Translations under genes and position numbers: made by a program | The notes under the pieces: model-generated | Told to the model about the DNA's origin: nothing | Database searches by the model: none | What the model saw: only the letters and a program-made list of their open reading frames with translations | Part shown: piece by piece, positions 26,331 through 35,129 of the stretch | How positions within the stretch are numbered: position 1 is the first letter of the stretch | Layout of the letters: each line of letters starts with the position of its first letter | Assembly: GCF_039545095.1 (NCBI RefSeq) | Contig: NZ_BAABRS010000001.1 | Location: 1,763,620-1,827,619 of the forward strand | Direction of reading: 5' to 3' | DNA length: 64,000 nt | Source of the DNA: Fodinibius salicampi | GTDB taxonomy: Bacteria; Bacteroidota; Rhodothermia; Balneolales; Balneolaceae

Positions 26331-27224
26331 TTATTTATTTAAAATATTTTCGTTATACCAGTTTTCAATCAAATTATCTGCATTTTTTAATAGGCTCAGA
26401 TCTTCAACCTCATCACCAGTCAGCGGTGGACGCAGGGTTGCTGCAGATATCCAGCCCTTTTCCTTTAGCAAGACTTTAGCCGGAATAGGGTTCGGAGATG
26501 AAAAAAGCACATCCGAACACTCCTGCCACAAAGGCAAAAGCTCGGGACCCCTGCCATCCAAGCACCATTCGACGTAGCGATGTGTAGCCTGGGGCCATAC
26601 ATTGGAGACCACCGAAACCAACCCCTCACATCCAGCCATTGCAAAGAAAGGCAACATACCGTCATCCCCGCTAAAAAATGCAATATCCTTGGCGCTTTTG
26701 CGGTAATTCTGATAATCTTCAACACTCCCGCTGGCTTCTTTCACAGCCACAAAGTTTGGATGGTCGGCTAATTCTTTAAGTACCAGCGGTTCCATTTTTA
26801 CCCCCGTTCGGGAGGGCACATTATAGAGCATGCATGGTTTATCGGAAGCTTCTAATAGCGTTTTAAACCACTCTACCTGTCCTTTTGGCCCAGGTTTGGC
26901 ATAAAGTGGCGTAACAAGCAGAAAAGCATCCACATCGTATTGCTGGCAAAATTCAATCCATTCAACTTGCTTCTGGTGATTGAATCCCCCCACCCCAACC
27001 ATAATTGGTGTTTCCGTATCTAATTCGGAGACAGCCTGAACCACCTGCTTTTTATCTTCAAGTCCCATCGCCAAGCCTTCACCAGTACTTCCTAAAACCA
27101 GCACACCATTCCCGGCTTCCTCCTGTTTACGAACCAAGGATCTGAGATCATCAAGATGCAAATCTCCGTTTTCCTGCAGGGGCGTTACTAACGCTGTCCA
27201 AAGTTTTGTGTCAATTATACTCAT
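26331..27224 (-). CDS. dapA: 4-hydroxy-tetrahydrodipicolinate synthase
   Basis: A 297-residue (beta/alpha)8 aldolase of the DapA/NAL family. Catalytic residues are visible: the VLGSTGEG loop (about 43-50), Tyr134 in MLYNVPSRTG with Arg139, and the Schiff-base Lys162 in VAVKEASGSVEDY. The length is normal. It condenses pyruvate with aspartate semialdehyde at the lysine-branch entry. The start lies eight bases from the dapB stop. N-acetylneuraminate lyases share the fold, but the dapB and dapD neighbours settle the role. Confidence 0.95.
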   Translation of the reverse strand: MSIIDTKLWTALVTPLQENGDLHLDDLRSLVRKQEEAGNGVLVLGSTGEGLAMGLEDKKQVVQAVSELDTETPIMVGVGGFNHQKQVEWIEFCQQYDVDAFLLVTPLYAKPGPKGQVEWFKTLLEASDKPCMLYNVPSRTGVKMEPLVLKELADHPNFVAVKEASGSVEDYQNYRKSAKDIAFFSGDDGMLPFFAMAGCEGLVSVVSNVWPQATHRYVEWCLDGRGPELLPLWQECSDVLFSSPNPIPAKVLLKEKGWISAATLRPPLTGDEVEDLSLLKNADNLIENWYNENILNK

Positions 27225-27232
27225 AGCTACTG

Positions 27233-27901
27233 TTACATTACTTTATCAAAAATAGTTGAAAAATCATGAAATCCGGCTTCAATATCCGACTTCACCAGTT
27301 GTTCGGCACCCCAAATTGCCCCTTCGGCAAAAATCTTTCGGTCATGGGCGCGGTGTTTTAACGAGATTGACTCTGTTTCCGTTTGCAATTCGAGTTCATG
27401 GATACCTTTAATATCTCCTTTACGTTCCGATGTGATTTCTGCTTTCTGTCCCAGCCAATTCTCCCATGAAAGGGCAGTACCGCTGGGGGCATCCTGTTTG
27501 TGAACATGATGTACCTCATATATATGGAACGAAGGATTCTTCAAAACAGAAGAACTTTGGCCAATTACATTCAGACAGCGTCGCACAATGTTCATCCCCA
27601 AACTGAAGTTCGAAGCCTGCAGCCATTTAATTCCTTTCTGTTGCAATTTTGTATCCAGATCATCCGGCCAGTCATAGCCCGTGGTTCCCCATGCGGCCGG
27701 TAGGCCAGCAGCTATCAGGGGTTCCAGTAAATCTTCTACTGCAGAGCCGGGCACAAAAATAATCGCAGCATCTGCATCCTGCAAAGCCTTTTTTGTCGGT
27801 TTATTAGAGGAGTTGAATGGACCAACAAGCTGTTGATCATCAAGACTTTCTACAACCTTGCTCCCCGTTTTACCGGTTCCAATTACAGCAAATTTCAGCA
27901 T
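27233..27901 (-). CDS. dapB: 4-hydroxy-tetrahydrodipicolinate reductase
   Basis: A 222-residue reductase, shorter than the usual 240-270. The N-terminus VIGTGKTGSKVVE is a Rossmann nucleotide-binding loop, and SNFSLGMNI plus EVHHVHKQDAPSGTAL supply the substrate-binding and catalytic His/Lys region characteristic of DapB. It reduces the DapA product with NAD(P)H. It is the first gene of the minus-strand operon dapB-dapA-dapD-thrA-thrB-thrC. The shortened core (few residues between the Rossmann motif and the active site) resembles other Bacteroidota DapB proteins. Confidence 0.93.
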   Translation of the reverse strand: MLKFAVIGTGKTGSKVVESLDDQQLVGPFNSSNKPTKKALQDADAAIIFVPGSAVEDLLEPLIAAGLPAAWGTTGYDWPDDLDTKLQQKGIKWLQASNFSLGMNIVRRCLNVIGQSSSVLKNPSFHIYEVHHVHKQDAPSGTALSWENWLGQKAEITSERKGDIKGIHELELQTETESISLKHRAHDRKIFAEGAIWGAEQLVKSDIEAGFHDFSTIFDKVM

Positions 27902-28029
27902 TCTTTATCATCTTAAAGTTCAAAATGGAAGGGTAAGTATAACCTTTTCAAACGCGATTTTCATACGATTTGCGGATTACCCCTAATATAATGTAGATTC
28001 AGCCTTGATCAACTCAAAAAATCGATTCT

Positions 28030-29292
28030 ATGTTTACACTTTTTGCCGCGCCTGTTTTTACGAATGATGCTGTGGTCCTGGGAATTCTGTTGCTTGTATT
28101 GGCACTTATTTTTATCACCTCAAGCAGCGAGAACCCTTTCTGGCAGAAATTTTATACCTTTATTCCCTCACTGCTGCTCTGCTATTTTATCCCTTCAATC
28201 CTGAATTCCGCGGGACTCATTTCCGGAGAAGAATCGAACCTATACTTTGTCGCCTCCCGCTATTTACTGCCGGCAAGTTTAGTACTGCTTACCCTGAGCA
28301 TCGACTTTAAAGGAATTATTGGGCTGGGACCAAAAGCCATTATTATGTTTCTGGCGGGTACACTAGGTATAGTTATCGGCGGGCCGCTGGCCGTTATTAC
28401 AGCCGGATATTTCTCTCCAGAGCTTGTAGGTGGTGCAGGACCCGATGCTCTCTGGCGCGGACTTTCGACCGTAGCGGGCAGCTGGATTGGCGGCGGTGCC
28501 AACCAAACGGCCATGTATGAAGTCTTTAATCCCAGTAATGAACTTTTCTCAGCTATGGTTACCGTTGATATCATTGTCGCAAATATTTGGCTAGGCTTTT
28601 TACTTTATGGGGCGGGCATTTCAGAACGTATTGACAGCTGGTTTAAGGCAGATGCCACCCCCATCACCAGACTCCGCAAAAAGATTGAAAACTACCAGAA
28701 AAATATCGCTCGCATCCCAAGCCTGGCTGACATTACCAGTATTGTTGCCGTGGGATTTGTCATTACTGCTATTGGGCATTTAGGAGCGGATGGTATTGCT
28801 CCATGGATTGCTGAAAATGCACCGCAACTTAGCCAACTTAGCCTCGACTCCCGCTTTTTCTGGATTATTGTTATTGCTACAACGGGAGGACTCCTTCTCT
28901 CTTTCACACAAGCACGTGAACTGGAGGGGGCCGGTGCTTCGAAAATAGGCAGTCTTTTCCTCTATATTTTAGTTGCTACTATCGGAATGAAAATGAACGT
29001 ACTGGCCATTTTTGAAAGTCCGGGGTTCTTCCTTATCGGCTTAATGTGGATAATCATTCATGTCATTATTCTCTTCATAGTCGCAAAAATTATCAATGCG
29101 CCTTTCTTTTTTATCGCGGTAGGCAGCCAGGCAAATATAGGAGGCGCTGCATCGGCCCCTATTGTGGCCTCGGCTTTCCATCCGGCTCTTGCACCGGTAG
29201 GAGTACTTCTGGCCGTATTGGGCTATGCATTGGGAACATACGCCGCCTACTTCTGTGCCATCCTAATGCAATACGCTAGTCAGTTGTCCTAA
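28030..29292 (+). CDS. DUF819-family membrane protein
   Basis: A 420-residue integral membrane protein with about eleven hydrophobic segments. The blocks LRG-like WRGLSTVAGSWIGGGANQTAMYEVF (residues about 153-177) and FFIAVGSQANIGGAASAPIVASAFHP near 360-385 are signature parts of DUF819, with the duplicated G-G-x-x-N motifs of a two-repeat permease. The family is uncharacterised but its shape suggests a solute carrier. It is divergent from the dap operon and shares that promoter region. No neighbouring gene indicates a substrate. Confidence 0.85.
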   Translation: MFTLFAAPVFTNDAVVLGILLLVLALIFITSSSENPFWQKFYTFIPSLLLCYFIPSILNSAGLISGEESNLYFVASRYLLPASLVLLTLSIDFKGIIGLGPKAIIMFLAGTLGIVIGGPLAVITAGYFSPELVGGAGPDALWRGLSTVAGSWIGGGANQTAMYEVFNPSNELFSAMVTVDIIVANIWLGFLLYGAGISERIDSWFKADATPITRLRKKIENYQKNIARIPSLADITSIVAVGFVITAIGHLGADGIAPWIAENAPQLSQLSLDSRFFWIIVIATTGGLLLSFTQARELEGAGASKIGSLFLYILVATIGMKMNVLAIFESPGFFLIGLMWIIIHVIILFIVAKIINAPFFFIAVGSQANIGGAASAPIVASAFHPALAPVGVLLAVLGYALGTYAAYFCAILMQYASQLS

Positions 29293-29352
29293 TTCATTAC
29301 TGATTTAGGGGAACAAAGTCCGTATATTTGGCTCCTTGTGATTTAATCTTGA

Positions 29353-30567
29353 ATGACTTTTATCCACATGCGGATTCTAAAATTTATAGGAGTAGCTATT
29401 GGCTCTCTTGTCCTCGTTTTTTTCCTGGTATTTGGCTTCAATCTGGACGCACTTAATACTCTTTTCAAAAACAGTGGAGATCTTCAGGAGGGACAGGAGT
29501 GGGTTTCAAAAACGACTTCCCTAAAAGACCTGACCGAATATATTGCAGCTAATCCCCGGAACGTATCCGTCGTATCACAATCCTCGATAAATCCAGATAC
29601 AACCATAAACTTCCGGGGTGACGAGTCGCGTACAATGGGTACGCTTTCAAACTTCTTTCTTATTACCACCTATGCCCGGCTGGTGGAAGCCGACTCCCTC
29701 AATCCCAAAGAGCTGATATCTATTAAGGATACCGATGTCTACCAGGTTCCATTTATCGATGCTTCCAATCATGACGATGCGATAAATTTTCTCGAAAATA
29801 AAGGAGCTATCACCTCTGACAATGAAACTTCCCTTCATGAACTCGTAAAAGCAGCTATTATCTTTAACGATTTAGCAATCTCAGATTATCTTTACTTCCG
29901 ATTGGGTCAGAATGCTATTTTAAATACCATGGATAAACTTGAGTTATCCGATACCGACGTACCCCTGCCCTTTTCGGGACTTTATATCACACTGAATCCG
30001 GCTATAACGGAGAAAGATTTTTTAACTCATTTTGAGCAACTCCAGACATTATCTCGTCAATCTTTTGAGGATACGGTTCTTGCCAAGGCACATCAATTTC
30101 AGACTGATTCCCTATACCGCCAGCGGGTTCTTAGAACGTTTGAAACCAATGATGGACTGAAAATACAATTCAGCGAGCGCCGCGATATGCTTGATCTCTT
30201 TCCAGCAACTACGGCACAGGAGTTATCTGAGCTAATGGTTCAGTTGGAAAATAACGAATTGCTGTCACAGCCCATATCCCGACGGGTCAAAGAGATTATG
30301 GATTGGCCATTTGAGCAGCAAAGCCTCAATAGCGATTTTAACCACTATGGAGCTATATATGACAGCAGATTAGGCTTGCTCAATGGCATTGATTACGGGG
30401 CTTCCACCTATTCGGGGGAACCCTTTGGACAGGCCGTCTTTTTTGATTCCCTGCAAGTAGCATTCTGGTTTCACATGAGCAGTAATTTAATGCATCAGGA
30501 TTATCAACAGCGACTCATGTGGGACCCAGCCCTAAGGGAAACAACTCTTCAACAAATCAATAATTAG
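29353..30567 (+). CDS. Class A beta-lactamase-like protein with degenerate catalytic motifs
   Basis: A 404-residue protein with one N-terminal membrane segment (about residues 10-28), facing the periplasm. Its organisation resembles serine beta-lactamase/DD-peptidase folds: a TMGTLSNFFLITTYARLVEADSL block where class A enzymes have the SxxK helix, and AAIIFNDLAISDYLYFRLG where they have the SDN loop. The aligned motifs are SNFF, NDL and HYG instead of SxxK, SDN and KTG, so the nucleophile-activating Lys is absent. It is probably a non-catalytic homologue, perhaps binding peptidoglycan. It lies alone between membrane-protein genes. The fold assignment is by pattern and moderate in certainty. 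Confidence 0.55.
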   Translation: MTFIHMRILKFIGVAIGSLVLVFFLVFGFNLDALNTLFKNSGDLQEGQEWVSKTTSLKDLTEYIAANPRNVSVVSQSSINPDTTINFRGDESRTMGTLSNFFLITTYARLVEADSLNPKELISIKDTDVYQVPFIDASNHDDAINFLENKGAITSDNETSLHELVKAAIIFNDLAISDYLYFRLGQNAILNTMDKLELSDTDVPLPFSGLYITLNPAITEKDFLTHFEQLQTLSRQSFEDTVLAKAHQFQTDSLYRQRVLRTFETNDGLKIQFSERRDMLDLFPATTAQELSELMVQLENNELLSQPISRRVKEIMDWPFEQQSLNSDFNHYGAIYDSRLGLLNGIDYGASTYSGEPFGQAVFFDSLQVAFWFHMSSNLMHQDYQQRLMWDPALRETTLQQINN

Positions 30568-30681
30568 CTTATTTTATTTTTGAGAATATTTCTATTTCTC
30601 ATACTTAATACCTCGTAAATTAAAACTCCTTCCATCTTATAACTGAATCTATCTTCCACAGACCTTAATAAGAATAACCTA

Positions 30682-31164
30682 ATGAATTCCTATAAGTACT
30701 TATACCTTTTCTGGCTTGTTCCCACCGCTTTTCTTTTTCTGGCTTTACACCAAGTGTCTGTCTACTACAGCCTGACAGACACCTATGAAAATGGAGAAAG
30801 CTATACTGCAGAAGTTCTTGATTTTGAATTAAAGCAGATCGCTGCCCAGACCAATGGTTTTATTGTTCTGCAGTTTAATGATGAAGAAGGGAACCAAATC
30901 CAAAGAAAACTCTCTTTACCCGTAGAAGTTGCGGGACAATTACAGCAGATGCGGGTGATCCCCGTTCGCTATCAGCAAAAAGCTTCCCAGGAAATAGTGA
31001 TCATGCCGACTTACGAAACACATAAAAACCTGGTTTGGACCAATATAGCTATGGCTGCTATTGCGCTGTTAATTCTGGTAATTATTGCCATTTTTGTACA
31101 CCGCTATACGAACAAGAAACTCCGGAGCAAAGACAAGAAAATAGTTTTTGAAAGAATTGATTAA
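30682..31164 (+). CDS. Two-TM protein resembling DUF3592
   Basis: A 160-residue protein with hydrophobic segments at about residues 8-27 and 114-138. Between them is a beta-rich loop (ESYTAEVLDFELKQ, GFIVLQFNDEEGN, VIPVRYQQKASQEIVI) that resembles the extracytoplasmic part of DUF3592-type proteins. A basic tail (KKLRSKDKK) follows the second helix. Function is unknown. The next gene, the RsmI-like methylase, starts 11 bases downstream, so they share a transcript. Confidence 0.6.
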   Translation: MNSYKYLYLFWLVPTAFLFLALHQVSVYYSLTDTYENGESYTAEVLDFELKQIAAQTNGFIVLQFNDEEGNQIQRKLSLPVEVAGQLQQMRVIPVRYQQKASQEIVIMPTYETHKNLVWTNIAMAAIALLILVIIAIFVHRYTNKKLRSKDKKIVFERID

Positions 31165-31175
31165 ATGATATTGAT

Positions 31176-31904
31176 ATGACATCTCATTCATCCTCCAAAA
31201 CCGGGACGCTTTATCTGGTCCCTAATACACTTGGAAAAACGTCCGAAAACAATACCATCCCCGACTATGTTTTAAATATAATTCGCAAGCTGGATGTCTT
31301 GATAGTCGAAAATATCCAAACGGCTACCCGGTATCTTCAGTGGGTAGGTGACACTGTGCCCGATTATGAAATTGACTTCCTGCTTCTGAATAAAAATACT
31401 CCCGATGAAGAGATTGTTTCTTTTTTATCTCCTCTTAAAAACGGACGCGATGTAGGGTTACTGTCTGAAGCGGGCTGTCCCGTAGTTGCCGATCCGGGTT
31501 CTACGCTCATTAAAATGGCTCATGGACGCGATATAACGGTTCGTCCCCTGGTGGGCCCCTCTTCAATTTTACTCGCGCTAATGGGGTCAGGATTTAACGG
31601 CCAGGAATTCGCTTTTCACGGCTATTTGCCAATTGATGAAAATAAAAGAAAGCAAGCCATCCTGAATTTAGAGCAAAAAGCCTGGAGAATTGACCAAACC
31701 CAGATATTTATGGAAGCACCACATCGAAACGATAACATTGTAAAAACGGTAATAAAATACTGCAAGGACGATACGAGGTTTTGCACGGCTACCAACCTCA
31801 CTTTGCCCTATGAGCGCATCATCTCCAAAACAGTAGAAAAATGGAAACAGGAGTCGTTACCCTCTATTCATAAAGAGCCGACTATCTTTTTACTGTCAAG
31901 CTGA
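31176..31904 (+). CDS. Tetrapyrrole-methylase-fold SAM methyltransferase (RsmI-like)
   Basis: A 242-residue enzyme. TGTLYLVPNTLG at the N-terminus, LLSEAGCPVVADPG near residue 105 and RPLVGPSSILLALMGSGFNG are the SAM-binding and glycine-rich blocks of the TP-methylase family. FHGYLP and FMEAPHRND match the rRNA 2'-O-methyltransferase RsmI subgroup, though it is shorter and lacks the RsmI C-terminal domain. Bacteroidota carry this short form in addition to RsmI. The likely role is RNA methylation, but the target is unproven. It precedes the amidase gene on the same strand. Confidence 0.8.
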   Translation: MTSHSSSKTGTLYLVPNTLGKTSENNTIPDYVLNIIRKLDVLIVENIQTATRYLQWVGDTVPDYEIDFLLLNKNTPDEEIVSFLSPLKNGRDVGLLSEAGCPVVADPGSTLIKMAHGRDITVRPLVGPSSILLALMGSGFNGQEFAFHGYLPIDENKRKQAILNLEQKAWRIDQTQIFMEAPHRNDNIVKTVIKYCKDDTRFCTATNLTLPYERIISKTVEKWKQESLPSIHKEPTIFLLSS

Positions 31905-31984
31905 GAATTTAACTAAAAGAAATTAGTATTGGTGCTCAAGCATCTTTTGAAAGGGATAAAAGGATATACATATGCTTTTTATTC

Positions 31985-33361
31985 TTGCAGAAATATTACT
32001 TAAATTCGAATATAAATTATCTTAGTACGGAACTAATTAAACCTAAGGTGACTCACACATCTGTCAGAGCTAATAATCTTCCTTACCTTTACAGCGACTT
32101 GGTCGTTGTTGTTTTGCTAAGCCTTCTTTTTTTAGCGGGCTGTAATACCATGTCTCAAGCTCAGGAAGCGACTGATAATTCCCTTACTCATATTACCACT
32201 GCCGAACGAAGTGATGGGAAAGGATACGTTATTAGACTGCATTTACGGCAGGAAGCCGATTCTTTTCGAGTATATCAGCCCTCTTCCGATCATATCCAGT
32301 TCGCACTTTTTGATTCAGGAGTTCGTACTGAAAATATTGCTGTTCCTACGCACTCCCCTGTCATTAATGAGGCCCAGTTTTCACGAATACCTAATGGTAT
32401 TGGTATTGATATTCAGCTTAAGCAAAAGGATTTTTTTGAGGTAGACGCCTATCCCGATGGACAAACTAATGACCTCTTATTGGGATTGACTAGGATTGAT
32501 GAAGATGTAATCGTTCAGCGGACTCAAAAAGTAGGTCCGGTTGAATGGTCTTCCAATGCTCTTCCTCCCAGGGAACTGCCGGAAACTCCTGAAGGAGAAA
32601 CCGAAGATAATGTTCCTGAAAATGGGGACTATGATCGTGTTAAGAGTAAAATGAAGTTTGATCGCGTTGTGCTTGATCCGGGGCACGGCGGACACGATAC
32701 GGGGGCAATAGGATATAATAATATTCGAGAAAAGAATATTGTACTAAGCATAGCAAAAAAGGTAGGGGGATATATCAACGAAAACTTACCGGATGTTGAA
32801 GTTATTTATACCCGCGAAGATGACCGTTTCATTGCACTTGAAGAACGAGGAAGTATTGCCAATCGTCATGAAGGAGATTTATTTATCTCCATTCACTGTA
32901 ATGCCCATAGCTCACGAAGACCCTATGGATCAGAAGTTTATTTTTTAGGACTCGAACGCACTCAATCTGCGCTTGAAGTTATGAAGCGTGAAAATACCGT
33001 AGTTCGGGCGGACAATGATACTGAACAAAAAGAACTCAGCCAGGAAGAACTACTGATTTATGAATTAGCGAACAGCGGATATCTTTCTACCAGCGAACGC
33101 ATTGCGGGCATGCTAGAACATCAGTTTGATGAACGAGCACAGCGGCACTCACGCGGCGTTAAGCAAGCTCGATTCGTGGTACTCTATCACGCCTCTATGC
33201 CAGCTGTACTTGTAGAAACCGGATTTATAAGCAATCCCAATGAGGCCAACTATCTCACCTCGGAGTATGGACAAAATATTATTGCATCAGCTATTTTTCG
33301 GGCTATTCGCAATTACAAAGAACAATCGGAAGCAAATGATAACCATCCTTTAACCAAATAG
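31985..33361 (+). CDS. N-acetylmuramoyl-L-alanine amidase (Amidase_3), lipoprotein-like
   Basis: The open frame has 458 codons from a TTG at 31985. A GTG at 32048 gives a more usual signal peptide ahead of the lipobox LLFLAGC; no ATG is available, so the start is unresolved. Residues about 60-190 form an AMIN-like beta region. The catalytic Amidase_3 domain begins at VVLDPGHGGHDTGA (first Zn His), with REKNIVLSIAKKV (Zn Glu), SIHCNAHSS (second Zn His) and LVETGFISNPNEA (catalytic Glu). It cleaves the amide bond between MurNAc and the stem peptide in the cell wall. The stop lies nine bases before udk. Confidence 0.88.
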   Translation: MQKYYLNSNINYLSTELIKPKVTHTSVRANNLPYLYSDLVVVVLLSLLFLAGCNTMSQAQEATDNSLTHITTAERSDGKGYVIRLHLRQEADSFRVYQPSSDHIQFALFDSGVRTENIAVPTHSPVINEAQFSRIPNGIGIDIQLKQKDFFEVDAYPDGQTNDLLLGLTRIDEDVIVQRTQKVGPVEWSSNALPPRELPETPEGETEDNVPENGDYDRVKSKMKFDRVVLDPGHGGHDTGAIGYNNIREKNIVLSIAKKVGGYINENLPDVEVIYTREDDRFIALEERGSIANRHEGDLFISIHCNAHSSRRPYGSEVYFLGLERTQSALEVMKRENTVVRADNDTEQKELSQEELLIYELANSGYLSTSERIAGMLEHQFDERAQRHSRGVKQARFVVLYHASMPAVLVETGFISNPNEANYLTSEYGQNIIASAIFRAIRNYKEQSEANDNHPLTK

Positions 33362-33370
33362 CAGCTTCTT

Positions 33371-33988
33371 TTGGAACCACTGATTATTGGCGTAGCGGGA
33401 GGAAGTGGGTCGGGCAAAACAACCGTTGTCCGGCACATTATAGATAGCATTGGTGAAGAAAATATCCTTCTTTTACAACACGATTCATATTACAGGGACC
33501 TCAAACATCTTTCCTTTGAAGAACGGACCAAACAGAATTTTGATCACCCTTCTTCTTTGGAAACGGAGCTAATGATCCGCCACATCAAGGCGCTCAAAAA
33601 CGGTTACCAGGTTGAGGTTCCAATCTATGACTTTACCCGACATATCCGGAAAGAAGAAACCCGACAGGTTAATGCCAAAAAAATCATTCTCATTGATGGC
33701 ATCCTAATTTTTAATGAAAAAGAGCTCCGCGAGCAGATGAACATCAAGCTGTATGTTGATACCGATGATGATATCCGTCTCTTACGTCGCATTAAACGAG
33801 ATATTATAGATCGTGATCGAGAGCTGGATGATGTTCTCAATCAATATCAAAAGTTTGTCAGGCCCATGCATCTCGAGTTTGTGGAACCCAGCAAGCGCTA
33901 TGCCGATATAATTATCCCTCGCGGGGGTGAAAATAAAATAGCGCTGGATATGGTTAATGCCCTTATACAGGAACATCTATCGGAATGA
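33371..33988 (+). CDS. udk: Uridine kinase
   Basis: A 205-residue P-loop kinase starting with TTG at 33371; no ATG is in a sensible position. VAGGSGSGKTTV is the Walker A motif, LLLQHDSYYRDL carries the substrate-contact residues, NFDHPSSLE and PIYDFTRHIR are uridine-binding blocks, and RRIKRDI is the lid. It phosphorylates uridine and cytidine with ATP or GTP in pyrimidine salvage. It follows the amidase gene closely, an arrangement that probably reflects a shared transcript and no common pathway. Confidence 0.93.
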   Translation: MEPLIIGVAGGSGSGKTTVVRHIIDSIGEENILLLQHDSYYRDLKHLSFEERTKQNFDHPSSLETELMIRHIKALKNGYQVEVPIYDFTRHIRKEETRQVNAKKIILIDGILIFNEKELREQMNIKLYVDTDDDIRLLRRIKRDIIDRDRELDDVLNQYQKFVRPMHLEFVEPSKRYADIIIPRGGENKIALDMVNALIQEHLSE

Positions 33989-34048
33989 TTTCCATCCCGA
34001 TACTGCTTGAGTAATAGCCTAAATAAAAATATTAAAAGAATTAATTAT

Positions 34049-34768
34049 ATGGAAATCGCATCAAAAACAGCTATCGTTACCGGCGCAAGTAGTGGAATTG
34101 GAGCTTCGTTCAGTAAAGCTCTAATTAACAAAGGGGCTAAGGTCTATGGACTGGCCCGGAGTACCGATAAGCTTAATCAGCTTAAAGAACATCTGGGCGA
34201 TTCGTTCATTGGCGTCAAAATGGATATCACGGACCACGATAACATACAACAGTGGATCGGCACAACCTTTAATACTGACCACCGTCCTGAAATCCTGATT
34301 AATAATGCCGGACTTGGTCGATTCGGGGATGTCGACAAGCTTCCGCTTGATGATTGGGAAACCATGATTAAAACCAACCTATCAGGTGTATTTTATATGT
34401 GTCGACAAATTGTACCCTTGATGAAAGAAAATAAGAACCATTGCCATATTGTTAACATCGCTTCTATTGCCGGTAAAATTGGTAATCCGCAACTAAGCGG
34501 ATATAATGCTTCAAAATTTGGAGTCCGTGGATTCAGCGAATCACTTTTTAAAGAAGTACGCTATGATGGTATCAAGGTTACCTGCTTTTATCCCGGTTCT
34601 ATCCAGACCAAATTTTTCAGCGATGCAGACACCGAGTCACATTCCAATATGATGCAGCCAGAGGATGTTGCGGAAGTACTTATCAATATTCTGGAAACAC
34701 CGGATAACTTCCTGATCAACGACATAACTATGAGGCCTCTTAATCCCAAACATCCGGACGAGCAATAA
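34049..34768 (+). CDS. Short-chain dehydrogenase/reductase
   Basis: About 239 residues from the ATG at 34049; an upstream TTG would add 14 unlikely residues. Classical SDR motifs appear in order: TGASSGIG (nucleotide loop), NNAGLGRFG, the catalytic Ser in NIASIAG, YNASKFG (Tyr/Lys), and CFYPGSIQTKF. It is an NAD(P)-dependent oxidoreductase of broad class; the closest wording would be 3-oxoacyl-ACP reductase-like or SDR of unknown specificity. The downstream DUF4296 lipoprotein begins one base after its stop, so the pair is co-transcribed. Confidence 0.88.
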   Translation: MEIASKTAIVTGASSGIGASFSKALINKGAKVYGLARSTDKLNQLKEHLGDSFIGVKMDITDHDNIQQWIGTTFNTDHRPEILINNAGLGRFGDVDKLPLDDWETMIKTNLSGVFYMCRQIVPLMKENKNHCHIVNIASIAGKIGNPQLSGYNASKFGVRGFSESLFKEVRYDGIKVTCFYPGSIQTKFFSDADTESHSNMMQPEDVAEVLINILETPDNFLINDITMRPLNPKHPDEQ

Positions 34769-34769
34769 G

Positions 34770-35129
34770 ATGAACAGGAAGCATTTCACGGGAGCGATTC
34801 TTTTTTTAGTATTTACAATGTCTTGTGAAGATTCTCCACAACGGCCGGATCAACTTGTTCCGGAAGACAAATATGTTTCGCTCCTTGTTGAAATGCAGTT
34901 AGTTCGGTCTTATGAAGACACCGGACACATCGATAGCTTATATGCCGATTCGCTGAGGGATAAAGTCTTCGAAGAGTATGGAATCTCCGCTAATACCTTT
35001 TGGGACAGCCATATCTACTACCAGAAATTTCCCAAAGAACAAAAAAAGCGTATTGATGAAGCCATTGAGCAGCTGCAAATGGACCAGGTAGAAGACACTG
35101 CACGAACAAGCAGGCCCAGATATCCTTAA
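34770..35129 (+). CDS. DUF4296 lipoprotein
   Basis: A 119-residue lipoprotein with a signal peptide ending VFTMSCED (Cys near residue 19). The mature domain DQLVPEDKYVSLLVEMQLVRSY, then YADSLRDKVFEEYGIS and HIYYQKFPKEQKKRIDEAIEQL, is the helical DUF4296 pattern found in Bacteroidota. The function is unknown. Its last four bases overlap the stop of the convergent recQ gene. The position after an SDR gene is the only context. Confidence 0.8.
   Translation: MNRKHFTGAILFLVFTMSCEDSPQRPDQLVPEDKYVSLLVEMQLVRSYEDTGHIDSLYADSLRDKVFEEYGISANTFWDSHIYYQKFPKEQKKRIDEAIEQLQMDQVEDTARTSRPRYP

Noticed and set aside
29353..30567. An active beta-lactamase or resistance gene
   Set aside because: The Lys of SxxK and the SDN and KTG motifs are missing, so hydrolysis of beta-lactams is not expected.
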